NCBI GenBank assembly: GCA_026410415.1
Contig: JAPMLR010000002.1
Location: 62,001 to 126,000 of the forward strand
DNA: 64,000 nt
DNA from: Denitratimonas yunnanensis (SeqCode)
Lineage (GTDB): Bacteria; Pseudomonadota; Gammaproteobacteria; Xanthomonadales; Xanthomonadaceae
Direction: 5' to 3'
Below, piece by piece: positions 33,944 through 42,684 of the stretch (within the stretch, counting starts at the first letter, position 1; each line of letters opens with the position of its first letter). The notes under the pieces were generated by a model. It searched no databases. It worked only from the letters and a program-made list of their open reading frames with translations, and was not told the origin of the DNA. The position numbers and the translations under genes are program-made.

Positions 33944-33970
33944 CGTAATCTTTCTTTCAGGAATCCCCGC

Positions 33971-35392
33971 ATGTCGTTGCCCCGAATCTCCCTCCTCAGC
34001 GCCGCGCTGCTGCTGGCCGCCGGCAACAGTGTCCACGCGGCAGACCTGATGCAGGCCTACACGCTGGCGCGCGACAGCGATCCGCAACTGGCCATCGCCG
34101 ACACTACCCGTCAGGCGACCCAGCTGCGCGTCACCCAGTCCCGTGCCAACCTGTTGCCGAGCCTGTCCGGTTCCGTCGGTTATTCGCGTTCGGGTTCCGA
34201 GAATTCCGGCGCGCGTGTCCTTTCGGTCGATCCGCCGATCATTTCCACCAGCGACAGCCGCTCCCATTCCAGCGGTCGCACCTACAACGTGCAGCTGAAT
34301 CAGAGTCTGTACAACCACGGCAACTACACCCAGTTGCGTGCCGCCAAGAAGCGAACCGAAGTCGGCGAGGCGCAATTCGATGCGGAAAACGACAATCTGA
34401 TCGTTCGCGTTGCCGAGGCGTACTTCAACACTCTCACCGCGATCGATGCGCTGGTGTTCGCGCGGGCCGAGGAGCGCGCGGTCAAGCGCCAGCTCGATCA
34501 GGCCGAGCAGCGCTTCGAGGTGGGCCTTACCGCGATCACCGATGTGCACGAAGCCCGCGCCCGCTATGACGGTGCTCGCGCCGGAACCATCGCTGCCGAA
34601 GTCCAGCTGGACGACGCGCGCGAGGCATTGACCCAGATCATCGGTGCGCCGCTGGAAAACCTGCGCGGGCTGGACGAGAACTTCTCTCCCGGGCGTCCTT
34701 CGCCCGAGGGTGTGGATGCATGGGTCGCGCTGGCGATGGAACAGAATCCGACACTGCGTGCCCAGGCGCTGGCGGCGCAGGCCGACGAACTGGATGTGAA
34801 TACGGCACGTGCCGGCCATCTGCCTTATCTTTCGGCCACCGCCAGCAAGGGCCGGACCTTTGGCTGGGGATCGTCACAGGCCGATGCCGGGGTCATTCCG
34901 AGCAACAGCGAAGGCGACGACTGGCGCGTGGGCGTGAATCTGGTGGTTCCCATCTTCTCCGGCTTCGCCACCCAGACGCAGGTCAAGTTGGCGATCAACG
35001 CACGCGACGAGCGCGCCCTGCAGTACGACCAGAACCAGCGCGCCATCCTGCGCCAGACCCGCAATGCCTATCGCGCCCTCATGGCGGGCATCAGCGAGAT
35101 CGAGGCTCGCAAGCAAGCCGTGGTTTCGGCGCGCAGCGCGCTGGAGGCGACCGAGGCCGGCTTCGAGGTCGGCACTCGCACCATCGTGGATGTACTGCTT
35201 TCCCAGCAGATCCTGTTCCAGGCCGAAAGCGCCTATTCCGGCGCCCGCCACAACTTCCTGGTCAACGGCCTCAGGCTGAAGCAGGCGGCCGGCGTCATCG
35301 ACATCAACGATGTCGGCGAGGTCAACCGGCATCTGGTCCGCGACGCCGAGGCGGCACTCGCGCTGGCCGAGGAGGAGGGCGGCGCCGGCTGA
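33971..35392 (+). CDS. tolC: TolC-family outer membrane efflux channel
   Basis: 473 residues. A signal peptide (LLSAALLLAAGNSVHA) is followed by two structurally repeated outer-membrane-efflux units, with long helices such as FNTLTAIDALVFARAEERAV and the RQTRNAYRALMAGISEIEAR segment. It forms the trimeric outer-membrane tunnel for type I secretion and RND pumps, and could partner the RND system at 55394-59592. An AGGAA ribosome site precedes the ATG, and a clear terminator follows. Confidence 0.95.
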   Translation: MSLPRISLLSAALLLAAGNSVHAADLMQAYTLARDSDPQLAIADTTRQATQLRVTQSRANLLPSLSGSVGYSRSGSENSGARVLSVDPPIISTSDSRSHSSGRTYNVQLNQSLYNHGNYTQLRAAKKRTEVGEAQFDAENDNLIVRVAEAYFNTLTAIDALVFARAEERAVKRQLDQAEQRFEVGLTAITDVHEARARYDGARAGTIAAEVQLDDAREALTQIIGAPLENLRGLDENFSPGRPSPEGVDAWVALAMEQNPTLRAQALAAQADELDVNTARAGHLPYLSATASKGRTFGWGSSQADAGVIPSNSEGDDWRVGVNLVVPIFSGFATQTQVKLAINARDERALQYDQNQRAILRQTRNAYRALMAGISEIEARKQAVVSARSALEATEAGFEVGTRTIVDVLLSQQILFQAESAYSGARHNFLVNGLRLKQAAGVIDINDVGEVNRHLVRDAEAALALAEEEGGAG

Positions 35393-35416
35393 CGGCCTTT
35401 CCTTCGCATGTCCGAG

Positions 35417-35450
35417 AAGCCGCCTGTGGCCCCACCAGGCGGCTTTTTTT
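35417..35450 (+). terminator. Rho-independent terminator of tolC
   Basis: AAGCCGCCTG (35417-35426) and CAGGCGGCTT (35436-35445) form a 10-bp stem with a 9-nt loop, followed by a T-run. It lies 25 bp past the tolC stop and directly abuts the convergent waaA gene. Confidence 0.93.
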
Positions 35451-36778
35451 CAGCCCAACGTCACCGGAAACTTGCCTGCCATGGTGCGCTGGACGATCTC
35501 CAGCGTCCGCGTGACCGCACCGCGCTCGGACTCCACCACCGCCATGGCCGCATCGCCCATGCGTTGGCGCAGTTCGGGTTGACTGAGCAGGCGCTGGAGC
35601 GTCGCCGCCAGGGTTTCGGCATCCTCGATCCGCACGCAGGCGCCGTGCTCGATCAGAAGTTCGGTCACGTCGGTGAAATTGAAGGTGTTCGGGCCCACCA
35701 CCACCGGAATGCCGAGTGCGGCCGGTTCAAGCACGTTGTGGCCGCCGATCGGGTCCAGGCTGCCCGCCACGAATGCCGCATCGGCCGCCGCACAGAACGG
35801 TACCAGTTCGCCGAGGGTATCCAGCACGAAGCACTGGGTTTCCGGTCCGGCGAGACCGTCCTCGCTGCGGCAGGCGGTCAGGAAGCCGTAGCTGCGGCAC
35901 AGCTGCACCATCGGCCGGAAGCGCTCGGGATGACGGGGTGCCACCACCAGCAAGGCATCGGGGAAGCGCCGCAACAGATGGGAATGGGCCTCGATCACCG
36001 GCAGTTCCTCGCCTTCGTGCGTACTTGCGGCGATCCAGACCGGACGTTGTACGCCCCATTGCGAGCGCCATTGCGCTGCCTGGGGTTTCAGCGTCTCGGG
36101 CAGGTGCATGTCGTACTTGAGGTTGCCCACCACGCGAACGCGTTCGGCGTGTGCGCCCAGCTCCAGGAAGCGGTCGGCATCGCGCTGCGATTGTGCCGCG
36201 ATGAAGGTGGCGCTGCGGATCGCCGCGCGAACCAAAGGTCGCACCGGCCCGTAACCGTCCAGCGACTTGCGCGACAGGCGCGCATTGGCGATCAGTATCG
36301 GCACGTTGGCGCGGTCGCACTGACGGAACAGATTGGGCCAGATCTCGGTCTCCATGATGACCGCAATGCTTGGGCGGATGCGTCGCAGGAATCGCCGGAT
36401 CGCGCCCGGCAGGTCATAGGGCAGGTAGACGTGGAAGACGCTGTCGCCCCACAGCTGGCGGACCCGATCCGACCCGGTGGGCGTCACTGTGGTGATCACG
36501 AAGCTGTGGTTGGCGTACTGCCGGCGCAGCGCATCGATCAACGGCGCGGCGGCATTGACCTCGCCGACCGATACCGCATGCACCCAGATCGAGCTGCGTA
36601 TCGCGGGATCGGGAAAAAACCCGAAGCGTTCGAACCAGCGCGAAAAATAGCCGCGCGCGCGCAGCCCGCGGAACGCGAGGCGGTACAGGATCACGGGCGT
36701 CAGCAGATACAGCACCAGCGTATAGGCATACCGCCGGAGCGCTCCGCCGATCCGTTGCATTTGGGACGAGTGGGGCAT
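35450..36778 (-). CDS. waaA: 3-deoxy-D-manno-octulosonic acid (Kdo) transferase
   Basis: 442 residues. An N-terminal membrane anchor (YTLVLYLLTPVILYRLAF) is followed by a GT-B glycosyltransferase. WVHAVSVGEVNAAAPLI, the METEIWPN motif and GGHNVLEPAALG are hallmarks of WaaA. It adds Kdo from CMP-Kdo to lipid IVA on the inner face of the cytoplasmic membrane. MPHSSQMQ at 36778 was chosen; MQRIGG six codons later is possible. It is divergent from the lipid A acyltransferase gene, the next kind of enzyme in the pathway. Confidence 0.95.
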   Translation of the reverse strand: MPHSSQMQRIGGALRRYAYTLVLYLLTPVILYRLAFRGLRARGYFSRWFERFGFFPDPAIRSSIWVHAVSVGEVNAAAPLIDALRRQYANHSFVITTVTPTGSDRVRQLWGDSVFHVYLPYDLPGAIRRFLRRIRPSIAVIMETEIWPNLFRQCDRANVPILIANARLSRKSLDGYGPVRPLVRAAIRSATFIAAQSQRDADRFLELGAHAERVRVVGNLKYDMHLPETLKPQAAQWRSQWGVQRPVWIAASTHEGEELPVIEAHSHLLRRFPDALLVVAPRHPERFRPMVQLCRSYGFLTACRSEDGLAGPETQCFVLDTLGELVPFCAAADAAFVAGSLDPIGGHNVLEPAALGIPVVVGPNTFNFTDVTELLIEHGACVRIEDAETLAATLQRLLSQPELRQRMGDAAMAVVESERGAVTRTLEIVQRTMAGKFPVTLG

Positions 36779-36864
36779 TGGTGGAAGAATAGCCGGCCAA
36801 CCTAGGCGATGCTGCCGATCCGTCGTTGAATCATTCATTCCATCCGTCTTTCTGCACATTCCGC

Positions 36865-37809
36865 ATGTCCGAAACGTCCCGTCCACTGCCGGCAACCCTG
36901 CCGCTGCCGCCGCCGCCGCCGCCGCGCGGGATACGGCAGTGGCCGGTGTGGTGCGGCATAGGCGCGATGTGGCTGATGGCGCAGTTGCCTTGGTCGCTGC
37001 AGCGCGGACTGGGGCGGACGTTGGGAGCTTTGCTGCGTTGGGCGCTGACGTCTCGCCGGGCGGTGGTGCGAGCCAACCTCGCGGTGTGCTTCCCGGAGCA
37101 AACCGATGTCTGGCGCGAAGCCTTGTTGCGCGAGAATTTCGCCGCATTGGGCATCGGCCTTTTCGAGTTCGCCCGCGCGTGGTGGGGCCGCATCGAACCG
37201 ATGCGGCGGACAGCACGGTACGTCGGCGTGGAAGCGCTCCGGCAGGTGCTGGATCAAGGGCGCGGCGCGATCCTGATTTCAGGCCATTTCATGACCCTGG
37301 AAATTTGCGGTCGTCTGTTGTGCGAAAAGATTCCATTGGCCGGCATGTACCGTCCGCACGACACGGCGGCGATGGAATGGGCGGTCAAGCGCGGCCGACT
37401 GCGCTATGCCTGCGCGATGTTCGGTCGCGACGAGTTGCGACCGGCGCTTCGCCATCTCAAACAAGGTGGCGCGTTGTGGTTTGCGCCGGATCAGGACACG
37501 TTGCGGGGCGACAACGTTTTTGTACCGTTCTTCGGCGAGCCGGCGCGCAGCCTCACCTCCACCCATCAGCTGGCACGGATGTCCGGCGCGGCGGTATTCG
37601 CCTTCTTCCACCGCCGCGAGGCCGATGGCAGCTACACGCTGGAGGTGAAGCCTGCGTTCGAGGATTTCCCCGGAGGGGACGCAGCCGCCGATACCGCCCG
37701 CGTCATGGCGGCGATCGAGGCGATGGCGCGTGCAGCGCCATCGCAATACCTGTGGATGCACAAGCGCTTCAAACGTCGCCCCGAGGGGGCAGCGCCGATC
37801 TACGACTGA
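36865..37809 (+). CDS. Lipid A biosynthesis acyltransferase (LpxL/HtrB family)
   Basis: 314 residues. The catalytic H-x4-E is seen in ISGHFMTLEICGR. One N-terminal membrane segment (WCGIGAMWLMAQLPWSL) anchors the protein. It transfers secondary acyl chains to Kdo-lipid IVA, matching the divergent waaA gene. MSETSRPL at 36865 was preferred to ATG at 36826. The N-terminus carries a six-proline run encoded by consecutive CCG triplets (about 36910-36928). Confidence 0.92.
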   Translation: MSETSRPLPATLPLPPPPPPRGIRQWPVWCGIGAMWLMAQLPWSLQRGLGRTLGALLRWALTSRRAVVRANLAVCFPEQTDVWREALLRENFAALGIGLFEFARAWWGRIEPMRRTARYVGVEALRQVLDQGRGAILISGHFMTLEICGRLLCEKIPLAGMYRPHDTAAMEWAVKRGRLRYACAMFGRDELRPALRHLKQGGALWFAPDQDTLRGDNVFVPFFGEPARSLTSTHQLARMSGAAVFAFFHRREADGSYTLEVKPAFEDFPGGDAAADTARVMAAIEAMARAAPSQYLWMHKRFKRRPEGAAPIYD

Positions 37810-37825
37810 AGCGCCGACGCCGGCC

Positions 37826-39925
37826 TTACTCGAAGCCGTCCGCGAACAGTTCCGTGCGTGAGCACGATTCCACCTGAGCCGGATCGAAGCTGACGAAGAA
37901 GTTGGCATCCACCGGCATGGCGCTGCCGTCCTCGTTGTAGATGGCGTGCTGGGTGCCGGTGTACCAGACGCCGATCGGGCGGGGATTGTTGGCCAGAAGC
38001 GATGGCGTGACCGAAAGCTGTGCACAGTGGATGCCGTTGAGGCGGGGATGGTCGATCCGTGTCCAGTTGAAGCTGATGTTGCCGCTCGCGGCACGATGGA
38101 AGAACGCGTTCGGCGAGCGCTCCTGCAAGGTCAGCGTGAAGCCGGTGCCGAGGGGCATCGTTGCCGGAGCCGGCACGACCAGACGCCAGGCTTCGTCGAA
38201 ATGGCCCACGAAGATCGGGTGGTTCAGGTACACGCCCGCCGAGCCATGCCCGTTCCAGTGGTGCCTTGCATGCACGAACAGGTCGGGAGACGCGTCCAGC
38301 TCGGGACTGGAGAGGAAGGTCTGTCCGCCACTGGTATTGCCCGCGCTTGTCAGGTGGCCCGTGCCGCTGCCGGCATCGGGCAGGAACAGGTTGAAGCCCG
38401 CCCCCAGCGGCATCGGGCCCAGGCTCTGGTTGTAGATGCTCCAGCGCAGCGGGCTGCCGCTGAGATACAGGCCGGTATGATGGTTGTTGTAGATGCCATC
38501 AAGTCCGGGTGGATTCCAGTTGTGCGTTGCCACGAAATGCATGCCGGCATTGCCGTTGATGGCGTCCCAGTCCAGATAGGTGATGTGATCGAAGGTGTTG
38601 GTGCCATGGGTCACGTGCAGCGTCGAGCGCGCACCCACCTCGTGGGCACCGATGTCGATGGCCCCGTCCTTGACCCGGCGCAGACCGTCCACGTCCAGCA
38701 GGGGGAATCCCCGTGAGTCGATCATGTAGGCGGCATTGATGGCACCTGCATTGCGCGCCGGGGAGTCGTCACGCAGCCGGAAGTCGGCATGCCGCAGGCG
38801 CGGATGGGAGGTCAGCGTGCCAGGTCCCGGGGTGAACTCGTCGTAGGCATTGGCATGGACCAGATTGTGGGCGTTGACGACGGGGGCGACGACGCCCTTC
38901 GGCCCTGCTTTCGCAGCCAATGGCGGAGTGTCCAGCGCGTTCTCCACGATGATGCCGCCACTACGGTGGAAGGCCACGATGTTGTTGACGAGGGCACCGT
39001 ACACCATGCCGCCCAGATCGGTCCGGGCACTGATCAGGATGCCATTGCGCCCGTGGATCACGGTGTTGTTGATGACAAGCACATCCAGAGTGCCCTGGCT
39101 GGCGCTCACGGCGATGCCTGCCGGCAGTCCGACGTTGCCGTTCTGCCCGATGATGACGTTGTTGGCAATCGAAACCGGGTAGTTTGCGCCGGTACCCGAA
39201 GCGATGCTGATGCCGGCATTGAAGTCTCGCCCTTCGATGCGGTTGCCATGGAAGCGCGCGTGCCCCGCTTCGCCGAGCGCGTACAGCGACATGATCGCCT
39301 GCTGCCCGGTATTGATGGCGTGCACGCGGTTCCAGACCACGTCGATGTCCAGTGGCCCCGGGTCGGAAACGGAACTGGACACGCTCACCGCCGAGGACGC
39401 GTAGATCGTGCCCGCTATCGACCTGCCTTCGACCAGGATGTCGTTGTCCTCGATCCTGCCGGCAAGCCTGGCGCTGGCGTTGTTGAATGCTTGCCGGACT
39501 TCCACGGCGGGCAATTGGTTGACCGGGTTCTCGATCCGCATCCGGCGCACTGTCGTGGCCAGGGGCTGGTTCGCCACGTGCACGACCTGCACCGCACCTT
39601 GCGGCAGGTGGATACCCTCGACCGTGATCTGCACGGGCCCGGTGGCGCCCTCGTTGATCGCTTGGATGAGCGTGAAATCAGCCATCTGCGGGGAGAACCC
39701 CGCCGCGCTGCGCAGCGTCACCGATTTCCTGAGCGTCAACGGGTTGGCTCCCTCCAGCGTGATCGGGGTGTTGGTGGCCAGCTCCACCACATCGCCTGCC
39801 GCCACACCATCGATGCAGGCCTGGAGCCCCGCGTTGCACGGTGCGGCAGGGCCTGGCCAGGTCCAGATGGTGGCATCAGCCGTGCCGGCAAGGAGGAGAC
39901 AGAGAAAGACGAGGAGCTGGCGCAT
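37826..39925 (-). CDS. Secreted beta-helix protein with C-terminal extension and GFE tail
   Basis: 699 residues. A signal peptide (MRQLLVFLCLLLAGTADA) is followed by a pectin-lyase-like beta-helix to about residue 450, whose end is marked by DIGAHEVGARS, as in choice-of-anchor-type surface proteins. A further 240 residues contain two similar domains (YNNHHTGLYLSGSP and YLNHPIFVGHF), each with a TGHLTSAGNTSGGQTF-like or FFHRAASGNISF strand. It ends LFADGFE. The start at 39925 follows the signal peptide. The gene is downstream of an O-antigen-ligase-family gene and a glycosyltransferase on the same strand, which may glycosylate the surface. Confidence 0.85.
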   Translation of the reverse strand: MRQLLVFLCLLLAGTADATIWTWPGPAAPCNAGLQACIDGVAAGDVVELATNTPITLEGANPLTLRKSVTLRSAAGFSPQMADFTLIQAINEGATGPVQITVEGIHLPQGAVQVVHVANQPLATTVRRMRIENPVNQLPAVEVRQAFNNASARLAGRIEDNDILVEGRSIAGTIYASSAVSVSSSVSDPGPLDIDVVWNRVHAINTGQQAIMSLYALGEAGHARFHGNRIEGRDFNAGISIASGTGANYPVSIANNVIIGQNGNVGLPAGIAVSASQGTLDVLVINNTVIHGRNGILISARTDLGGMVYGALVNNIVAFHRSGGIIVENALDTPPLAAKAGPKGVVAPVVNAHNLVHANAYDEFTPGPGTLTSHPRLRHADFRLRDDSPARNAGAINAAYMIDSRGFPLLDVDGLRRVKDGAIDIGAHEVGARSTLHVTHGTNTFDHITYLDWDAINGNAGMHFVATHNWNPPGLDGIYNNHHTGLYLSGSPLRWSIYNQSLGPMPLGAGFNLFLPDAGSGTGHLTSAGNTSGGQTFLSSPELDASPDLFVHARHHWNGHGSAGVYLNHPIFVGHFDEAWRLVVPAPATMPLGTGFTLTLQERSPNAFFHRAASGNISFNWTRIDHPRLNGIHCAQLSVTPSLLANNPRPIGVWYTGTQHAIYNEDGSAMPVDANFFVSFDPAQVESCSRTELFADGFE

Positions 39926-40003
39926 CGGGTGACTCCGCAGGCGTGGACGTGTCCACGATACGGAGCCGACCATCGGCCTCGGACATCGGCGAGTGCGGCG
40001 AGG

Positions 40004-41284
40004 CTATCGCTGCCGGCAGCGAGCGGATTGTCCGTTGGTGCCGATACTGTCTTCCGCTTGACCGGACTGCCCTCCAGGCAGGATCAGCCAGATGGCGGCC
40101 AGCCACATCAGCAGCAGCCCCCAGAATGCCGAATAGACGGCGTAGTGGGTATTGAGCGGAAACAGCGCCACGACCAGCGCGATGCTTGCCGGTTGGGCCA
40201 TCATTCGCGATGTCTTGGGCATGTGGCGGGCGATGTGCCAGGCGATGAACAAGGCGGCAAGCCAGAGGCCCAGCCCGATCGATCCGGTTTCGCTCCACAG
40301 TTCGAGAACGATCTGGTGGGCGTGCAGCGCGCCATGGGTGCCATCGGTGTCGACGAACGGATCGTCCGGTGCGGCGAACTCCGGGTAGGCGTAGCGGAAG
40401 GCACGCACGCCGACGCCGTTGACCGGATGTGCTTCACCCATGCGCCATGCCGTCTCCCAGATCGCCAACCGGCCGGCGAGCGCATGATCGAGTGCGGCGT
40501 AGTCGCCGGACAGCACCGCCGCGGTGCGATCCACGCGCTGGGCAAAACGTTCGGACAGGGAATAGCCGATGATTCCCGACAGCAGCGCGGCCAGGGACAG
40601 GGCCAGCAAGGCGGTGACGGCGCGCCGCCGACCCAGGATGTGCCAGAACGACAGGGCCGCACCGAGCGCGAACCCGAACCAGGCAGCGCGCGCGCCGGCC
40701 AACAGGATCACCACCAGCAGGACTACCGTCACGGTCGCCAGCGCGAGCCTGCCGCCACGGTGCCAGGATTCGCTCAGCGCGAATGGGGCCAGCGCCGCCA
40801 GTACACCCCCCAGCTTGAGGTTGTCCGCGCCGAAGATGCCGCTGAGACGGTCGCTGGTGGCCAGGCCACCAAGGCTGTAACCGGTGGCTGCCTGCAGCAG
40901 TGCGTCCAGGCACCAGAACACGACGATCGCCGCGATGCCGCCTCCCAGAAATTTCGTGTCGCGCGCCCCGCAGCGTGTGTTGGCGACGTACAGCAGGAAC
41001 AGCAGGAAGCGCAGATCCAGCACCGCTTCACTCCAGCTCTTGCTCGGCGAGACGCTGTCGAACGCTGAAAACAGTTGTGGCAGCCAGTACGCCGCCCCGA
41101 GCACCAGGGCCAGTTTCACGCCCGGACGCTGCCAGTCGATCTGTCTGCGTATCAGCGAGAAGCCACCGAGCACCGCACCCGCCAGCACTGCCAACTCGGA
41201 GGCCATGCCGAATGGCAACAACACCAGTGTCGCGAGCAGCAGCCAGTGCGCCAGCGGCAGGTGGCGCCAGTGCTCAGCGCGCAT
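40004..41284 (-). CDS. O-antigen ligase/polymerase family membrane protein (Wzy_C domain)
   Basis: 426 residues with about ten to twelve membrane helices. The large periplasmic loop contains RLAIWETAWRMGEAHPVNGV and the catalytic-type histidine region THGALHAHQIVLELWSETG, the PF04932 (Wzy_C) signature. Members ligate O-antigen to lipid A-core, polymerise glycans or transfer glycans to protein; the three cannot be told apart by sequence alone. MRAEHWRH at 41284 overlaps the upstream glycosyltransferase gene by 11 bp. The next gene downstream encodes a GFE-tailed surface protein. Confidence 0.88.
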   Translation of the reverse strand: MRAEHWRHLPLAHWLLLATLVLLPFGMASELAVLAGAVLGGFSLIRRQIDWQRPGVKLALVLGAAYWLPQLFSAFDSVSPSKSWSEAVLDLRFLLFLLYVANTRCGARDTKFLGGGIAAIVVFWCLDALLQAATGYSLGGLATSDRLSGIFGADNLKLGGVLAALAPFALSESWHRGGRLALATVTVVLLVVILLAGARAAWFGFALGAALSFWHILGRRRAVTALLALSLAALLSGIIGYSLSERFAQRVDRTAAVLSGDYAALDHALAGRLAIWETAWRMGEAHPVNGVGVRAFRYAYPEFAAPDDPFVDTDGTHGALHAHQIVLELWSETGSIGLGLWLAALFIAWHIARHMPKTSRMMAQPASIALVVALFPLNTHYAVYSAFWGLLLMWLAAIWLILPGGQSGQAEDSIGTNGQSARCRQR

Positions 41285-42389
41285 CGGCGACCTCCCGGTA
41301 CAGCGCCAGCGTGGCGTCCTGCATCGCCTGCAACGACATCGGCGTGAACGTGGCCACTCGTGGCGGTTGCACAAGCCACTGCGCGGCACGGGATGTCAGT
41401 GCCTCCATGTCGCCGGCGGCGACAGCGCCCTCGGGAAAGCCACGCGCCAGCAGTTCGCCGACGCCGCCCCGATCCCAGCCCAGCACGGGTTTTCCGAGTG
41501 ACAGGGCTTCAGCGACGGTGCGGCCAAAGGCTTCCGGCTTGGTCGACAGCTGCAGGATCGCGAAGCTCTCGGCCATCACCTCGCGAATGTCGCGACGTGG
41601 CGCGGCAAACACCACGCGATCAGCCACGCCTCGCTGTGCGGCCTGTGCGCGCAACTCGTCCAGATAGGCGTCACGGCCGGCTTCGACCACGCCTTGAAGC
41701 AGCAGCGCGACATCGTGGCCGGCATCGTGCAGGCGGCCGATCAGTTCGATCGCATCGCGATGGCCTTTCAGTCGCGTGCCGCGCCCGGGCAGCACGAACC
41801 AGTGATGGTCACGCAGTGCAGGATGGGTACCGTAGAACCGCGTGCGCCAAGCGGCGTCGGCCCGGTGGCCAGAGGGAAAATCCTGTGCGTCCACGCCGCG
41901 TTCGATCACGCGCAAGCGGGCGGGATCGGTGCTCGGATAGTGCGCAAGCACGTGGGCACGCACCGTTTCCGAGACGCAGATCACGCGCTCGCCGCGCGTC
42001 ATGATCGCGCTGTAGGCGCTGACCGAGTTGAGGCCGTGCACGGTGGTGACGAAGGCGGGTTTGGTCCCGCGCATGCCACGCAACGCCAACCAGCCGATCC
42101 ACGCCGGCAGGCGTGACCGGGCATGCACGACGTCCGGACGATGCTGTTCGATCAGGCGCCGCAGACGGCCGATGTGGCGCAAGGTCAGCAGCGATTTGCG
42201 GCCGATGTCCAACGTGATGTGGATGGCGCCCGATGCGGTCAGGTCGGAAACCAGGCGCCCGCCGGCCGACACCACCAAGGCGCGGTGGCCGTTGCGTACC
42301 AGGGCCTGCGCCACTTCCAGCGTCGAACGCTCGACACCGCCGGATTCCAGCGCCGGCAGCAGTTGCATCACCGTGAGCGGGCGTCCCAC
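41274..42389 (-). CDS. Glycosyltransferase family 4
   Basis: 371 residues. The N-terminal domain has MQLLPALESGGVERSTLEVA, the GGxE-type motif of GT4 enzymes, and the C-terminal domain has the E-x7-E nucleotide-sugar site in KPEAFGRTVAEALSLGKPV. It is a cytosolic enzyme that probably adds a sugar to LPS core or a related glycan. It overlaps the O-antigen-ligase-family gene, so the two act in one pathway. Confidence 0.92.
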   Translation of the reverse strand: MGRPLTVMQLLPALESGGVERSTLEVAQALVRNGHRALVVSAGGRLVSDLTASGAIHITLDIGRKSLLTLRHIGRLRRLIEQHRPDVVHARSRLPAWIGWLALRGMRGTKPAFVTTVHGLNSVSAYSAIMTRGERVICVSETVRAHVLAHYPSTDPARLRVIERGVDAQDFPSGHRADAAWRTRFYGTHPALRDHHWFVLPGRGTRLKGHRDAIELIGRLHDAGHDVALLLQGVVEAGRDAYLDELRAQAAQRGVADRVVFAAPRRDIREVMAESFAILQLSTKPEAFGRTVAEALSLGKPVLGWDRGGVGELLARGFPEGAVAAGDMEALTSRAAQWLVQPPRVATFTPMSLQAMQDATLALYREVADAR

Positions 42390-42405
42390 GCCGGTGCGGC
42401 AGTGA

Positions 42406-42606
42406 TCAGCCTTTGAGCACGTAGAGCGCGCCGCAGTACGGGCAGCGCGCTTCGCCGATGGCTTCCACCGGCAGGTACACCTTCGGGTGCGAGTTCCACA
42501 GGGCCATGTCGGGCATCGGGCACGACAGGGGCAGCTGGGCGCGGGTCACTTCGTAGCGCGCTTGCGCGCTGGCCAGTGTCGGTGTGGGTGTCGCGGCAGC
42601 GGTCAT
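42406..42606 (-). CDS. CHCC-type zinc-finger protein
   Basis: 66 residues. The ligand pattern C-x9-H-x14-C-x2-C is seen across LSCPMPDMALWNSHPK and ARCPYCGALYVL, matching the zf-CHCC family (related to the mitochondrial NDUFS6 zinc domain). It is a small cytosolic protein of unknown role. It lies 16 bp ahead of the glycosyltransferase gene and may be co-transcribed with it. Confidence 0.88.
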   Translation of the reverse strand: MTAAATPTPTLASAQARYEVTRAQLPLSCPMPDMALWNSHPKVYLPVEAIGEARCPYCGALYVLKG

Positions 42607-42649
42607 GGCGGAATGTCTGGTCGGAAAGGCCGCGATTTTACCCCGTTGC

Positions 42650-42677
42650 GGAGCCCGCCGCGCTGACAGCGGGCTCC
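42650..42677 (-). terminator. Hairpin after the YceI gene
   Basis: GGAGCCCGC (42650-42658) pairs with GCGGGCTCC (42669-42677) across a 10-nt loop, just past the YceI stop codon. No T-run follows, so its role as a terminator is inferred from position. Confidence 0.4.
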
Positions 42678-42684
42678 AGGCGCC

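Noticed and set aside
33263..34819. 518-codon open frame antisense to the methyltransferase and tolC
   Set aside because: Covers two clear genes on the plus strand and shows no protein family features.
38789..41068. 759-codon open frame on the plus strand across the beta-helix and O-antigen-ligase genes
   Set aside because: It crosses two well-supported minus-strand genes, and the translation has no signal, membrane or domain pattern.
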